Below, piece by piece: positions 51,422 to 59,941 of a DNA stretch of 64,000 bases. How positions within the stretch are numbered: position 1 is the stretch's first letter; each line of letters starts with the position of its first letter. The notes beneath the pieces were generated by a model. The model saw only the letters and a list, made by a program, of their open reading frames with translations. It was not told where the DNA came from and searched no databases. Origin of the DNA: Bermanella marisrubri. Its GTDB lineage: Bacteria > Pseudomonadota > Gammaproteobacteria > Pseudomonadales > Oceanobacteraceae. A program made the translations under genes and the position numbers. Location: contig NZ_CP051183.1 of the NCBI RefSeq assembly GCF_012295615.1, positions 1,453,001 to 1,517,000 of the forward strand, given 5' to 3'.

Positions 51422-52987
51422 TTACTTGCCTTGTTCTTTTTGCATTTGTTTTGCAATACGCGGTGCAGTCCAAAGGCTAGGTAATAGAATCAAAGAAACC
51501 GGCACAGCGGTTACAACAATAAATTTCTGAAGTGCAGAAATACCGCCAGAGCCCATGCTGATGAGAATCGCAGCGATCACACCCATCATGATACCCCAGA
51601 AAATACGAACACCTGTGTGCGGATGATCGTGTCCTGTCATAACCATAGAGACTGCATAGGTCATGGAATCACCTGTGGTGGCGACGAACACTGTGGTTAA
51701 AATCAAAAACAGTACCGACATGATAAAGCCCATGGGTAGATTCTCGGTAATCGCCAATAGAGCCGCAGGCAAGTTGAAGCCTGTAAAGGGCTCTGAAATC
51801 ACCCCTGGGTTTTCTAATTCATAGAATAAACCTGAGCCACCCACGATGGTGAACCAAATACAGGTAATCACGGGAGCCAATACAGAAATCAGCAAAATCA
51901 TGTCACGAATGGTGCGACCACGGGAAATGCGCGCCACGAACATGGCCATGAGCGGGCCATAACCTAAGAACCAACCCCAGAAGAATACCGTCCACCAATC
52001 TAGCCAGGCAGGATTCGCACGAAAGGTAGCCATAGGAATGAACTGATCAATGTAGGTGCCAAAGCTTTGTAAGAAGCCATCTACTAAAAATGCAGTTGGA
52101 CCAAACACCAAAATCACCAACATCAAAACAACCGCCAAAATGACGTTGAAGCGACTCAGGATTTGTATGCCTTTTGTCACGCCGGTAACCGATGAAATGG
52201 TATAGAGCGTGATTAAGCTGCCTAAGATCACGAGCTGCGTGGAATAGGTATCGGGAATGCCAAATAATTTGTCGAGGCCAAAGCTGACTTGCAGACCTAA
52301 GAAACCAATGGGGCCAACTGTACCTGCTACCACTGCAAGTACACATGCCGCATCGGTAAAAGTGCCGATTGGGCCTTTTAAAGCGCGTTCTCCAAATACA
52401 GGATAAAGCAGAGTACGAGGCTTTAATGGTAAGCCTTTTTCATAATGCAGGTACATGAACACAATACCCGTTAGACTGCCTAAAATGGCCCATGCTAAGA
52501 AGCCCCAGTGCATGAAGCTTTGTGCCAGTGCGTTATGGGCCGCCGCTAAAGAGCCAGCTTCGGCATCGCTAAATAAAGGTGGTTGAGATGTGAAGTGCGC
52601 CATGGGTTCGGCCGCTGCCCAAAACACGCCACCACCGGCGAGCAGGGTACACATAATAATGGACGTCCAGCGGAAGGTGGACATCTCAGGTTGATCGGTA
52701 CCACCCAGAACCACATGACCTGTGCGACCAAAAGCGAGATACAAACCAATAAAAAACGTGAATAGTAATAGAACCTGCCAATAAGCTCCAAAAAGTTTGG
52801 TTGAAACAGCAAAGCTTTGATTGACGGTAGTGGATACCAAGTCTAAATCGTAAAGGGCAAGAAGAGCGAAAAGTAAAAGAAGGCCGCCACTGATGGCAAA
52901 TACCGGAAGGTCGACAAGTTGATACCAAGCCTTGGGTGGACCTTGAGCCGCAGGTGTGCGGATCGATTCTTGTTTAATATTTTCCAT
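51422..52987 (-). CDS. BCCT-family (betaine/choline/carnitine) transporter
   Basis: A 521-residue protein with twelve membrane segments. The family words are GGGVFWAAAEPMAHF, WTVFFWGWFLGYGPLMAMFVARISRGRTIRDM, and YAVSMVMTGHDHPHTGVRIFWGIMMG. The second segment is at the usual substrate-site helix. It imports a quaternary amine or similar solute driven by H+ or Na+. The basic, Gln-rich N-terminus lies in the cytoplasm. It is downstream of the lpxH terminator and has its own promoter region of 40-plus bases. Osmoprotectant or nitrogen-source uptake are both possible. Confidence 0.93.
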   Translation of the reverse strand: MENIKQESIRTPAAQGPPKAWYQLVDLPVFAISGGLLLLFALLALYDLDLVSTTVNQSFAVSTKLFGAYWQVLLLFTFFIGLYLAFGRTGHVVLGGTDQPEMSTFRWTSIIMCTLLAGGGVFWAAAEPMAHFTSQPPLFSDAEAGSLAAAHNALAQSFMHWGFLAWAILGSLTGIVFMYLHYEKGLPLKPRTLLYPVFGERALKGPIGTFTDAACVLAVVAGTVGPIGFLGLQVSFGLDKLFGIPDTYSTQLVILGSLITLYTISSVTGVTKGIQILSRFNVILAVVLMLVILVFGPTAFLVDGFLQSFGTYIDQFIPMATFRANPAWLDWWTVFFWGWFLGYGPLMAMFVARISRGRTIRDMILLISVLAPVITCIWFTIVGGSGLFYELENPGVISEPFTGFNLPAALLAITENLPMGFIMSVLFLILTTVFVATTGDSMTYAVSMVMTGHDHPHTGVRIFWGIMMGVIAAILISMGSGGISALQKFIVVTAVPVSLILLPSLWTAPRIAKQMQKEQGK

Positions 52988-53029
52988 GCTAGACCAAATA
53001 ATGGATGAGTGTTTAGGTTGTATAAAAAA

Positions 53030-53057
53030 ACGGCCTGTCTCATATGAGGCAGGCCGT
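53030..53057 (-). terminator. Terminator of the ppiB-lpxH transcript
   Basis: ACGGCCTG pairs with CAGGCCGT (53030-53037 and 53050-53057), and inside it CTCAT with ATGAG. On the minus strand the stem is followed by TTTTTTTATAC. It ends transcription before the BCCT gene. Confidence 0.88.
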
Positions 53058-53145
53058 CCTTAATGGCTAAAAGGATTTCATAAAACGCGCTTATGCTCAA
53101 GCTGAAATCCTGGAATTTTTGATGAGATTTGTAACAGAACGAATC

Positions 53146-53931
53146 CTAATTAGATTCGTCGATTCTGGGTAAATCAAACTGCACAAAATCGAATCCGTCA
53201 GCATCAACTTTCAAATACCAACCCTTGCGATACCAATCGCCCAAGACGAGGCGCTGGCGCAGCTCACCTTGGTTTTCCCACTGGTGAATGTTGGGACGGT
53301 GGGTGTGACCATGAATCATGTGACGGCAATGGTTTTGCGTTAATGCGAGATCCACTTCCTCCGGCGTCACATCCATAATCGCTTCGTCTTTCATGCTATT
53401 GCTGCTTTGGCTTTCATCGCGCGCTTGGTTGGCAAATGCCATGCGTTCTTCAATGCTTTTGCTCAGGAATTCCGCTTGCCAGCTTGGGTTGCGGGCCATT
53501 TGACGAAATTCCATATACGCTTCATCAAGCGTACATAGACTATCGCCATGCATGAGCAGAGTCGGTTCGCCATTAAGTTCAATCACAGTCGGGTCTTCTA
53601 GCAATTCACAGCCGCTTTCTTCACAAAAGCGCTCGCCGATGAGGAAGTCGCGATTGCCGTGCATGATGTAAATTTTCACACCGCGCTCGGAAGTGGCTTT
53701 TAACAACTGTTTGATTTTTTCGGAAAAGGGATGAGGTACGTCATCGCCAATCCAATAGTTGAAGAAATCGCCTAGGATGAATAGGGTGTCGCCCGCTTGC
53801 GGTTGAAGCATGAAATCGTAGAAACCCGCGGTAATGCGGGTTTCTTCCGGTGCAAGGTGCAAATCACTGATAAACCAGGATGTACCTTGGGGCGCGAATG
53901 CAGAGTTTTGTGTTTTATAATTATTCGACAT
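53146..53931 (-). CDS. lpxH: UDP-2,3-diacylglucosamine hydrolase LpxH
   Basis: About 261 residues from the ATG at 53931; a start at 53967 would overlap ppiB. The calcineurin-type metal motifs are complete: FISDLHLAPEE, LGDFFNYWIGDD, MHGNRDFLIG, LMHGDSLC and HGHTHRPNIH. LpxH removes UMP from UDP-diacylglucosamine to form lipid X in lipid A synthesis. It lies 10 bases after ppiB, forming a two-gene transcript ended by the hairpin at 53030. Confidence 0.95.
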   Translation of the reverse strand: MSNNYKTQNSAFAPQGTSWFISDLHLAPEETRITAGFYDFMLQPQAGDTLFILGDFFNYWIGDDVPHPFSEKIKQLLKATSERGVKIYIMHGNRDFLIGERFCEESGCELLEDPTVIELNGEPTLLMHGDSLCTLDEAYMEFRQMARNPSWQAEFLSKSIEERMAFANQARDESQSSNSMKDEAIMDVTPEEVDLALTQNHCRHMIHGHTHRPNIHQWENQGELRQRLVLGDWYRKGWYLKVDADGFDFVQFDLPRIDESN

Positions 53932-53941
53932 ACTGCAGACG

Positions 53942-54445
53942 TTACTCGACGATTTCTGCGCTTTCAATTAAAACTGGTTCAGCAGGAACGTCTTGGTGGC
54001 CTGCAGCCATAGTTGTGCGCACGCCTTTGATGCGGTTGACCACATCCATGCCTTCTACTACTTCACCAAACACGCAGTAACCCCAGCCTTCAGCGGTTTT
54101 ACTCGTGTGATCTAAAAAGCCGTTGTCTTTCACGTTAATGAAGAATTGGCTAGATGCACTGTGCGGATCCATGGTACGAGCCATAGCGATCGCACCGACT
54201 TTGTTGCTTAAGCCGTTGTCTGCTTCGTTTTCAATGCTGTCTTGAGTGGTTGGCTTTTGTGACATGTCTTCATTCATGCCGCCACCCTGAATCATGAAGC
54301 CATCGATAACGCGATGAAAGATAGTGCCGTTGTAGAAACCGTCCTTCACGTAGTTGACGAAATTTTCAACAGTTTTAGGCGCTTTTTCCGCGTTTAGTTC
54401 AAGCTTGATGTCGCCAAAGCTGGTTTTTAATACCACTTGTGTCAT
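53942..54445 (-). CDS. ppiB: Peptidyl-prolyl cis-trans isomerase B
   Basis: About 167 residues from the ATG at 54445, with AAAGG 7 bases upstream. It is a cytoplasmic cyclophilin: [43 protein letters not shown], and [18 protein letters not shown] with the catalytic-groove residues. No signal peptide. The ppiB/glnS divergent pair is common in gammaproteobacteria. Confidence 0.95.
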   Translation of the reverse strand: MTQVVLKTSFGDIKLELNAEKAPKTVENFVNYVKDGFYNGTIFHRVIDGFMIQGGGMNEDMSQKPTTQDSIENEADNGLSNKVGAIAMARTMDPHSASSQFFINVKDNGFLDHTSKTAEGWGYCVFGEVVEGMDVVNRIKGVRTTMAAGHQDVPAEPVLIESAEIVE

Positions 54446-54507
54446 AGGAATACCTTTCAATTTGGGATTCAGTTGCTTTTAAGGATGATTGCTGTATTAA
54501 GGATGGC

Positions 54508-54513
54508 TATAAT
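54508..54513 (+). promoter_or_regulatory. -10 element upstream of glnS
   Basis: A perfect TATAAT lies 87 bases before the glnS start. No good -35 sits at the right distance (TTGCTG is 13 bases upstream). Confidence 0.4.
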
Positions 54514-54599
54514 ACGGCTTTTGCGCCTTGGCCGCCAGAATCCGAAAACCCAATTGTTTATCAGGATATTCTGGCCGAATACGAGATTTGAGAGCATAC

Positions 54600-56270
54600 A
54601 TGACAGAAGCAACGGCTAAACCAGTCAACTTTATTGCCAAAGTAATTACCGAAGACCTAGAGAACGGCAAGCACAGCAACATCGTTACCCGTTTTCCTCC
54701 TGAGCCAAATGGCTACTTACACATTGGTCACGCCAAATCCATCTGCTTGAACTTCGGCCTAGCCGAACAGTTTGGCGGTCAATGTAACTTGCGCTTTGAC
54801 GATACCAACCCAGAGAAAGAAGAAGACGAGTACGTTAACTCCATTAAGGAAGACGTGTCTTGGTTGGGCTTTCAATGGGCCGGGGAAATTCATTACACGT
54901 CAGATTATTTCGACCAGCTACACGACTGGGCTGTGCATTTAATTAAAGAGGGTAAAGCGTACGTTTGTGAACTAAGCCCTGAACAAGCGAAAGAGTATCG
55001 TGGCAGCTTTGATGAGCCAGGTAAAAATAGCCCGTTCCGCGACCGCAGTGTCGAAGAGAATCTTGAGCTGTTTGCGAAAATGCGCGCTGGAGACTTCGAT
55101 GAGGGTAAAGCGTCTTTGCGTGCCAAGATTGATATGGCGTCACCGAACATGAACATGCGTGACCCTGTTATCTACCGTATTAAGAAAGCTCATCATCACC
55201 AAACGGGTGATAAGTGGTGTATTTACCCAAGCTATGACTTTGCTCATGGTCAGTCAGATGCCATTGAAGGCATTACCCATTCTGTGTGTACGCTGGAATT
55301 TGCTGATCACCGTCCGTTGTACGATTGGTTTATTGAAAACCTACCCACACCAGCGGAGCCGCATCAGTATGAGTTCGGTCGCTTGAACATCAATTACATG
55401 GTGACCAGTAAACGTAAATTGCGTGCATTGGTTGAAGGCGGTGTGGTTGCCGGTTGGGATGATCCTCGTATGCCAACCATCAGCGGTATGCGTCGTCGCG
55501 GTTATACACCGACTGCGATTCGTAATTTCTGCGATAGTTTGGCCGTAGCAAAAACCGACGGTACCGTGGACATTGCACAGTTAGAGCACTTCATTCGTGA
55601 TGACTTAAATCAAAACGCGCCGCGTGCTATGTGTGTGATCAACCCACTTAAAGTGGTGATCTCAAATTTATCTGATGATCATGAAGAAACCTTTTCTGTG
55701 CCTTACATGCAAGATCGTGAAGACTTAGGTCAGCGCGAGATGCCGTTTACAAAAGAGTTATTCATTGATCAGGCTGACTTTAAAGAAGAGTACAGCAAGA
55801 AATTCAAGAAAAAATTCTGTGTCGGTAAGCGTATTCGTTTACGTCACGGTTATGTGTTAGAAGCTGACGGTTTTGAAAAAGATGCCGACGGTAATATCAC
55901 TCAAGTGAATGCAACTTTGATTGAAGATACCTTGGGGAAAGATCCAGCCGATGGTGATAAGCCTAAGGGCGTGGTGCATTGGGTAAGCGCTAAGCATGCA
56001 AAAGAAGCTGAGCTGCGTACCTATGATCGCTTGTTCTTGGATGCCAATCCAGACAGCGGCAAAAAAGACTTTATGGAAAGCATTAATCCAGAGTCTTTAA
56101 TTGTAAAAACCGGTTTGATTGAACCTGCGTTGGCCAACGTAGAAAGTGAAACCGTGTTCCAGTTTGAACGTGAAGGTTATTATGTAGCTGATCGTAAAGA
56201 TCATACTGCGGATAAGCCTGTGTTCAACTTAACTATTGGTCTACGTGCAGATAAGGCACTAAGTAATTAA
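54600..56270 (+). CDS. glnS: Glutaminyl-tRNA synthetase
   Basis: About 556 residues from the ATG at 54600. Class Ia motifs: HIGH in [16 protein letters not shown] and the KMSKS counterpart VTSKRKLR. The C-terminal anticodon-binding beta-barrels are present. Length matches E. coli GlnS (554). It joins glutamine to tRNA-Gln, so this organism uses direct charging. Two bases separate it from cysS. A weak GAGAGC site precedes the start; earlier in-frame Met codons are not conserved. Confidence 0.97.
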   Translation: MTEATAKPVNFIAKVITEDLENGKHSNIVTRFPPEPNGYLHIGHAKSICLNFGLAEQFGGQCNLRFDDTNPEKEEDEYVNSIKEDVSWLGFQWAGEIHYTSDYFDQLHDWAVHLIKEGKAYVCELSPEQAKEYRGSFDEPGKNSPFRDRSVEENLELFAKMRAGDFDEGKASLRAKIDMASPNMNMRDPVIYRIKKAHHHQTGDKWCIYPSYDFAHGQSDAIEGITHSVCTLEFADHRPLYDWFIENLPTPAEPHQYEFGRLNINYMVTSKRKLRALVEGGVVAGWDDPRMPTISGMRRRGYTPTAIRNFCDSLAVAKTDGTVDIAQLEHFIRDDLNQNAPRAMCVINPLKVVISNLSDDHEETFSVPYMQDREDLGQREMPFTKELFIDQADFKEEYSKKFKKKFCVGKRIRLRHGYVLEADGFEKDADGNITQVNATLIEDTLGKDPADGDKPKGVVHWVSAKHAKEAELRTYDRLFLDANPDSGKKDFMESINPESLIVKTGLIEPALANVESETVFQFEREGYYVADRKDHTADKPVFNLTIGLRADKALSN

Positions 56271-56272
56271 TT

Positions 56273-57655
56273 ATGGCATTACAGATTTACAACACCTTAA
56301 GTCGACAGAAAGAAGAATTTAAACCGTTACAACCGGGTAAAATCGGTATGTATGTGTGTGGTATGACGGTTTACGATTTCTGTCACATGGGCCATGCCCG
56401 CGTAATGGTGTCGTTTGATGTCATCGTACGTTATCTGCGTCACAAAGGATTTGATGTTAACTATATTCGTAACATTACAGATATAGACGATAAAATTATT
56501 CAGCGTGCTGCGGAAAATGGCGAGCCGTTTGAGCAGCTGGTGGATCGCATGGTTGATGCCATGAACGAGGATTTCGCCAAGCTAAATATACTAACGCCAA
56601 ATAGCGAACCGCGAGCAACTCAGCATATCGATGGCATTATTAAAATGGTCGAAACCTTGATCGAAAAAGGTTTCGCTTACGCTGCCAAGAACGGCGATGT
56701 TTATTATCGTGTTCGCAAGTTTGATGGCTATGGCAAGCTTTCAGGAAAGATTTTAGAAGAGTTAGAAAGCGGTGCACGCATCGCAGTCGAAGAAGAAAAA
56801 GAAGATCCTTTAGACTTCGTACTCTGGAAATCAGCCAAGCCTGAAGAGCCTTCTTGGGACAGTCCATGGGGTCAAGGTCGTCCTGGTTGGCATATTGAAT
56901 GTTCAGTTATGTCCACATGCTGCTTGGGCAATAATTTCGATATTCATGGTGGTGGTCCGGATTTAAAATTCCCGCACCATGAAAACGAAATTGCACAAAG
57001 TGAAGCAGCTACAGGAGAGCACTATGCCAACACCTGGATGCACGCCGGTGCATTGCGTATTGATGGTGAGAAGATGTCTAAGTCCTTAGGCAACTTCTTT
57101 ACTATTCGCGATATCCTTGAAAAGTACGATGCGGAAGTGATTCGCTTCTTCTTAAGCTCGGTTCAATATCGCAGCGCAATCAACTACAGCGAAGACGGTT
57201 TGAAAGACGCAGAAGCCAAATTAGATCGTCTATACAACGCAATTCATGGTTGCGACTTAAGTGCGGTTATTGATGAGCAAGATGCAGTCGTTCAAGATAC
57301 TCGGGAACGCTTTGAAGCGGCCATGGACGATGACTTTAATACACCGAAAGCCATTGCGGTATTGTTTGATCTGGTTAACGAGATCAACAAAAAAGAAGGT
57401 GCCGAGAAGAATCCATTAGCCGCTTTGTTGGTTGAACTATCGTCAATTCTTGGTTGCTTGCAAAGCGATCCAGATAATTACCTTCAGCGTGGTGTGACAT
57501 TGGACGATGCCTATATTCAAGGCAAAATCCAAGAACGCGCGCAAGCGAAAAAAGATAAGGATTTTGCTTTGGCCGATAAGATTCGTGAAGACTTAGATGC
57601 GCAAGGCATTATTCTTCAAGATTCTCGTGAAGGCACTACTTGGGTGAAAAAGTAG
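56273..57655 (+). CDS. cysS: Cysteinyl-tRNA synthetase
   Basis: A 460-residue class Ia enzyme. HIGH-like motif CHMGHARVMVSFD with zinc ligand Cys in VCGMTVYDFC, zinc Cys/His in IECSVMSTCCLG and HHENEIAQSEA, and KMSKSLGNFF. Standard length (461 in E. coli). It starts 2 bases after the glnS stop and is co-transcribed with it. Confidence 0.97.
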   Translation: MALQIYNTLSRQKEEFKPLQPGKIGMYVCGMTVYDFCHMGHARVMVSFDVIVRYLRHKGFDVNYIRNITDIDDKIIQRAAENGEPFEQLVDRMVDAMNEDFAKLNILTPNSEPRATQHIDGIIKMVETLIEKGFAYAAKNGDVYYRVRKFDGYGKLSGKILEELESGARIAVEEEKEDPLDFVLWKSAKPEEPSWDSPWGQGRPGWHIECSVMSTCCLGNNFDIHGGGPDLKFPHHENEIAQSEAATGEHYANTWMHAGALRIDGEKMSKSLGNFFTIRDILEKYDAEVIRFFLSSVQYRSAINYSEDGLKDAEAKLDRLYNAIHGCDLSAVIDEQDAVVQDTRERFEAAMDDDFNTPKAIAVLFDLVNEINKKEGAEKNPLAALLVELSSILGCLQSDPDNYLQRGVTLDDAYIQGKIQERAQAKKDKDFALADKIREDLDAQGIILQDSREGTTWVKK

Positions 57656-57739
57656 TTGCTAGCCCAAGTAATACAATTAAAAAATAAACTGCAAATAAAA
57701 CGCTGTACAAGAATGATGCTGTAGAAGGAGTTGTGCACT

Positions 57740-59434
57740 ATGCCCCATGAAATTGGATTAATTACGATTCTCGCTGCGGGTTTTGGTTTAGCTCTTGTTC
57801 TTGGTTTTATTGTACAGCGTTTGGGGTTGCCTACACTTGTGGGTTACTTGCTCGCGGGTATCGTCATTGGCCCACACACTCCTGGCTTTACGGCTGATAT
57901 CGGCTTAGCCGGTCAGCTCGCTGAAATCGGCGTCATGCTTTTAATGTTTGGTGTCGGTTTACATTTCTCCCTCAATGATCTTCTTTCCGTAAAACGTATC
58001 GCTGTTCCAGGCGCTATCGTGCAAATTCTGGTTGCTCTTTCCATGGGCATGGGCCTAGCGATTGCTTGGGGATGGAGTATCGGTGAAGCGATCGTCTTTG
58101 GTTTTTGTTTAAGCGTTGCCAGTACCGTGGTCTTGCTGCGAGCGTTGGAGAGCGGCGGTATTTTAAACTCTATGAATGGACGAATTGCTGTTGGCTGGTT
58201 GGTTGTCGAAGATCTCGTCATGGTATTGCTACTGGTTTTATTGCCAGCGTTTGCAGCACCAGTAGCGGAAGGCGAGAGCCTCAATCTTGTTTCTGTCAGC
58301 CAAGTGGTTGGTATCACGTTATTAAAAGTCGCTGCGTTCATTATTTTTATGTTGGTGGTCGGTAAGCGCCTTTTCCCAAAGATTCTTTGGATGGTTGCCT
58401 CCAGTGGTTCTCGCGAACTTTTTACACTATGTGTCGTAGCTGCTGCCGTTGCTTTCGCTTATGGTGCTTCAATTTTGTTTGATGTGTCGTTCGCATTGGG
58501 AGCATTCTTTGCTGGCATGATGATGCGTGAATCCGAATTTGCCCATCGTGCGGCGGATGAGTCTTTGCCATTGCGAGATGCGTTTGCAGTTTTATTCTTT
58601 GTGTCTGTCGGTATGTTGTTCGACCCAATGGTGCTGATTGAGCATCCTGTACATGTCTTGCTAACCACTCTTGTTGTAATTTTGGGAAAAACATTGGCTG
58701 CTGTTGCGTTGGTTTTATTGTTCCGCTATCCGTTGAGCACAGCGCTTACGGTTGGTGTGAGTCTTGCGCAAATAGGCGAATTTAGCTTTATTCTAGCTGG
58801 GCTTGGGATGAGCCTAGGGCTAGTGTCTGATGAGGCAATGAGTTTAGTGCTAGCAGCCGCTATGTTATCTATTGCTTTAAATCCTGCGTTATTTGTTGTG
58901 ATAAAACCGTTGCGAGAATGGGTATTAAAACGCAGTTTTTGGGCACGTAAGTTAGATGCTCGAGATGACCCATTGGCTCAGCTTCCTTTGAGTGTTGATC
59001 AGTCGCTTCTAAAGGGGCAAGCCGTTTTAGTGGGTTACGGGACGATAGGTCGCCCAATTGCAAAAGCGTTTGATGAGCACGATGTCAAAGTGGTTATTGC
59101 AGAGGCTCAGCGCGAACGGGTTGATGCTCTGCGAGAAAAAGGGCGTTTAGCTGTAACTGGTGATGCAGGCGAGCCCGTGGTATTGGTGCAAGCCCATATT
59201 ATGCATGCATCGCTCTTAATTATTACCATTAAAGACTTAATTAAAGTTCGCCAAATGATTGATACAGCACGAACCTTGAATCCAGAAATTAAAATCCTTT
59301 TGTGTGCGCAAAGTGATGAAGAAGCAGAGCTTATGCGTAAGCAATATGATGTGGAAACCTTCTTAGCGGAAAATGAATTGGCGAATGCCATTAGTAATCG
59401 TGCTTTGCAGCATTGGAAGTCAATTTCCCACTGA
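57740..59434 (+). CDS. Kef/YbaL-type monovalent cation:proton antiporter
   Basis: About 564 residues from the ATG at 57740, with AAGGAG 9 bases upstream. The N-terminal 390 residues are the CPA2 exchanger with about twelve helices (LPTLVGYLLAGIVIGPHTPG, ESEFAHRAADESLPLRDAFAVLFFVSVGM). A cytoplasmic TrkA-N/RCK domain follows (about 415-535: AVLVGYGTIGRPIAKAFDEHDVKVVIAE). E. coli YbaL has this layout. It probably couples K+ export to H+ import under NAD(H) or thiol control. It is followed by two hairpins at 59491-59555. Confidence 0.92.
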   Translation: MPHEIGLITILAAGFGLALVLGFIVQRLGLPTLVGYLLAGIVIGPHTPGFTADIGLAGQLAEIGVMLLMFGVGLHFSLNDLLSVKRIAVPGAIVQILVALSMGMGLAIAWGWSIGEAIVFGFCLSVASTVVLLRALESGGILNSMNGRIAVGWLVVEDLVMVLLLVLLPAFAAPVAEGESLNLVSVSQVVGITLLKVAAFIIFMLVVGKRLFPKILWMVASSGSRELFTLCVVAAAVAFAYGASILFDVSFALGAFFAGMMMRESEFAHRAADESLPLRDAFAVLFFVSVGMLFDPMVLIEHPVHVLLTTLVVILGKTLAAVALVLLFRYPLSTALTVGVSLAQIGEFSFILAGLGMSLGLVSDEAMSLVLAAAMLSIALNPALFVVIKPLREWVLKRSFWARKLDARDDPLAQLPLSVDQSLLKGQAVLVGYGTIGRPIAKAFDEHDVKVVIAEAQRERVDALREKGRLAVTGDAGEPVVLVQAHIMHASLLIITIKDLIKVRQMIDTARTLNPEIKILLCAQSDEEAELMRKQYDVETFLAENELANAISNRALQHWKSISH

Positions 59435-59490
59435 TCATGATTAACGACTTCATTGTCTCATTTAATGTAAAGACCGTAGCAAAAAGACCT

Positions 59491-59555
59491 CTATTCATTG
59501 CAACAATGCAATGACAGAATAGCGCCTCTTTTCTTCTGACTCATGAAGAGGTGCT
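59491..59555 (+). promoter_or_regulatory. Two hairpins between the antiporter and DUF2798 genes
   Basis: CTATTC and GAATAG (59491-59496, 59517-59522) enclose CATTGC/GCAATG and are followed by a T-rich run, a possible terminator. The second, AGCGCCTCTT with AAGAGGTGCT (59521-59530 and 59546-59555), places the GAGG ribosome-binding site of the next gene in its 3' arm. Confidence 0.55.
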
Positions 59556-59560
59556 ATCCA

Positions 59561-59782
59561 ATGATTCCTGCCAAATACCAGCGCTTTGTTTTTGCTTTTT
59601 TCATGGCGCTATTTATGTCCGGCTTTATGTCTCTCGTGATCAGTGTATTCAACGTGGGGTTTGTCGCTGATATCGGTGTTATTTGGTTGAAGGCGTGGAG
59701 TTTTGCTTTTGTCGTTGCATTTCCGACGGTGATTTTTGTCGCGCCTATTGTGCAAAAAATCACTGCAAGGCTTGTGAATTAA
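59561..59782 (+). CDS. DUF2798 small membrane protein
   Basis: About 73 residues from the ATG at 59561 (GAGG about 9 bases upstream). Two membrane helices, FVFAFFMALFMSGFMSLVISVFN and WLKAWSFAFVVAFPTVIFVAPIVQKI, with the P-x-x-x-x-x-P-x-V-x-x-I end, match DUF2798. Function is unknown. Its ribosome-binding site is in a stem, so translation may be controlled. A hairpin (59811-59833) follows. Confidence 0.82.
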   Translation: MIPAKYQRFVFAFFMALFMSGFMSLVISVFNVGFVADIGVIWLKAWSFAFVVAFPTVIFVAPIVQKITARLVN

Positions 59783-59810
59783 TCTAGGTGAGTAGGGGTG
59801 GGTAGTAAGC

Positions 59811-59833
59811 GCTACTCTCATTACAAGAGTAGC
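59811..59833 (+). terminator. Probable terminator after the DUF2798 gene
   Basis: GCTACTCT pairs with AGAGTAGC around a 7-base loop and is followed by TTTACAT, a short T-run. Confidence 0.5.
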
Positions 59834-59875
59834 TTTACATATTAAGAATGAGCTTTAGATTGCTATATTGATTTA

Positions 59876-59911
59876 ACCGCCCATTTCTAATTTACGCTAA
59901 ATATGGGCGGT
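59876..59911. terminator. Hairpin after the TonB-receptor gene
   Basis: ACCGCCCAT (59876-59884) and ATGGGCGGT (59903-59911) form a perfect 9-base-pair stem, 31 bases beyond the receptor stop codon on its strand. T-runs are poor. Confidence 0.45.
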
Positions 59912-59941
59912 CTACTCGTGACAAGCTGGTTTAGATAAGTA

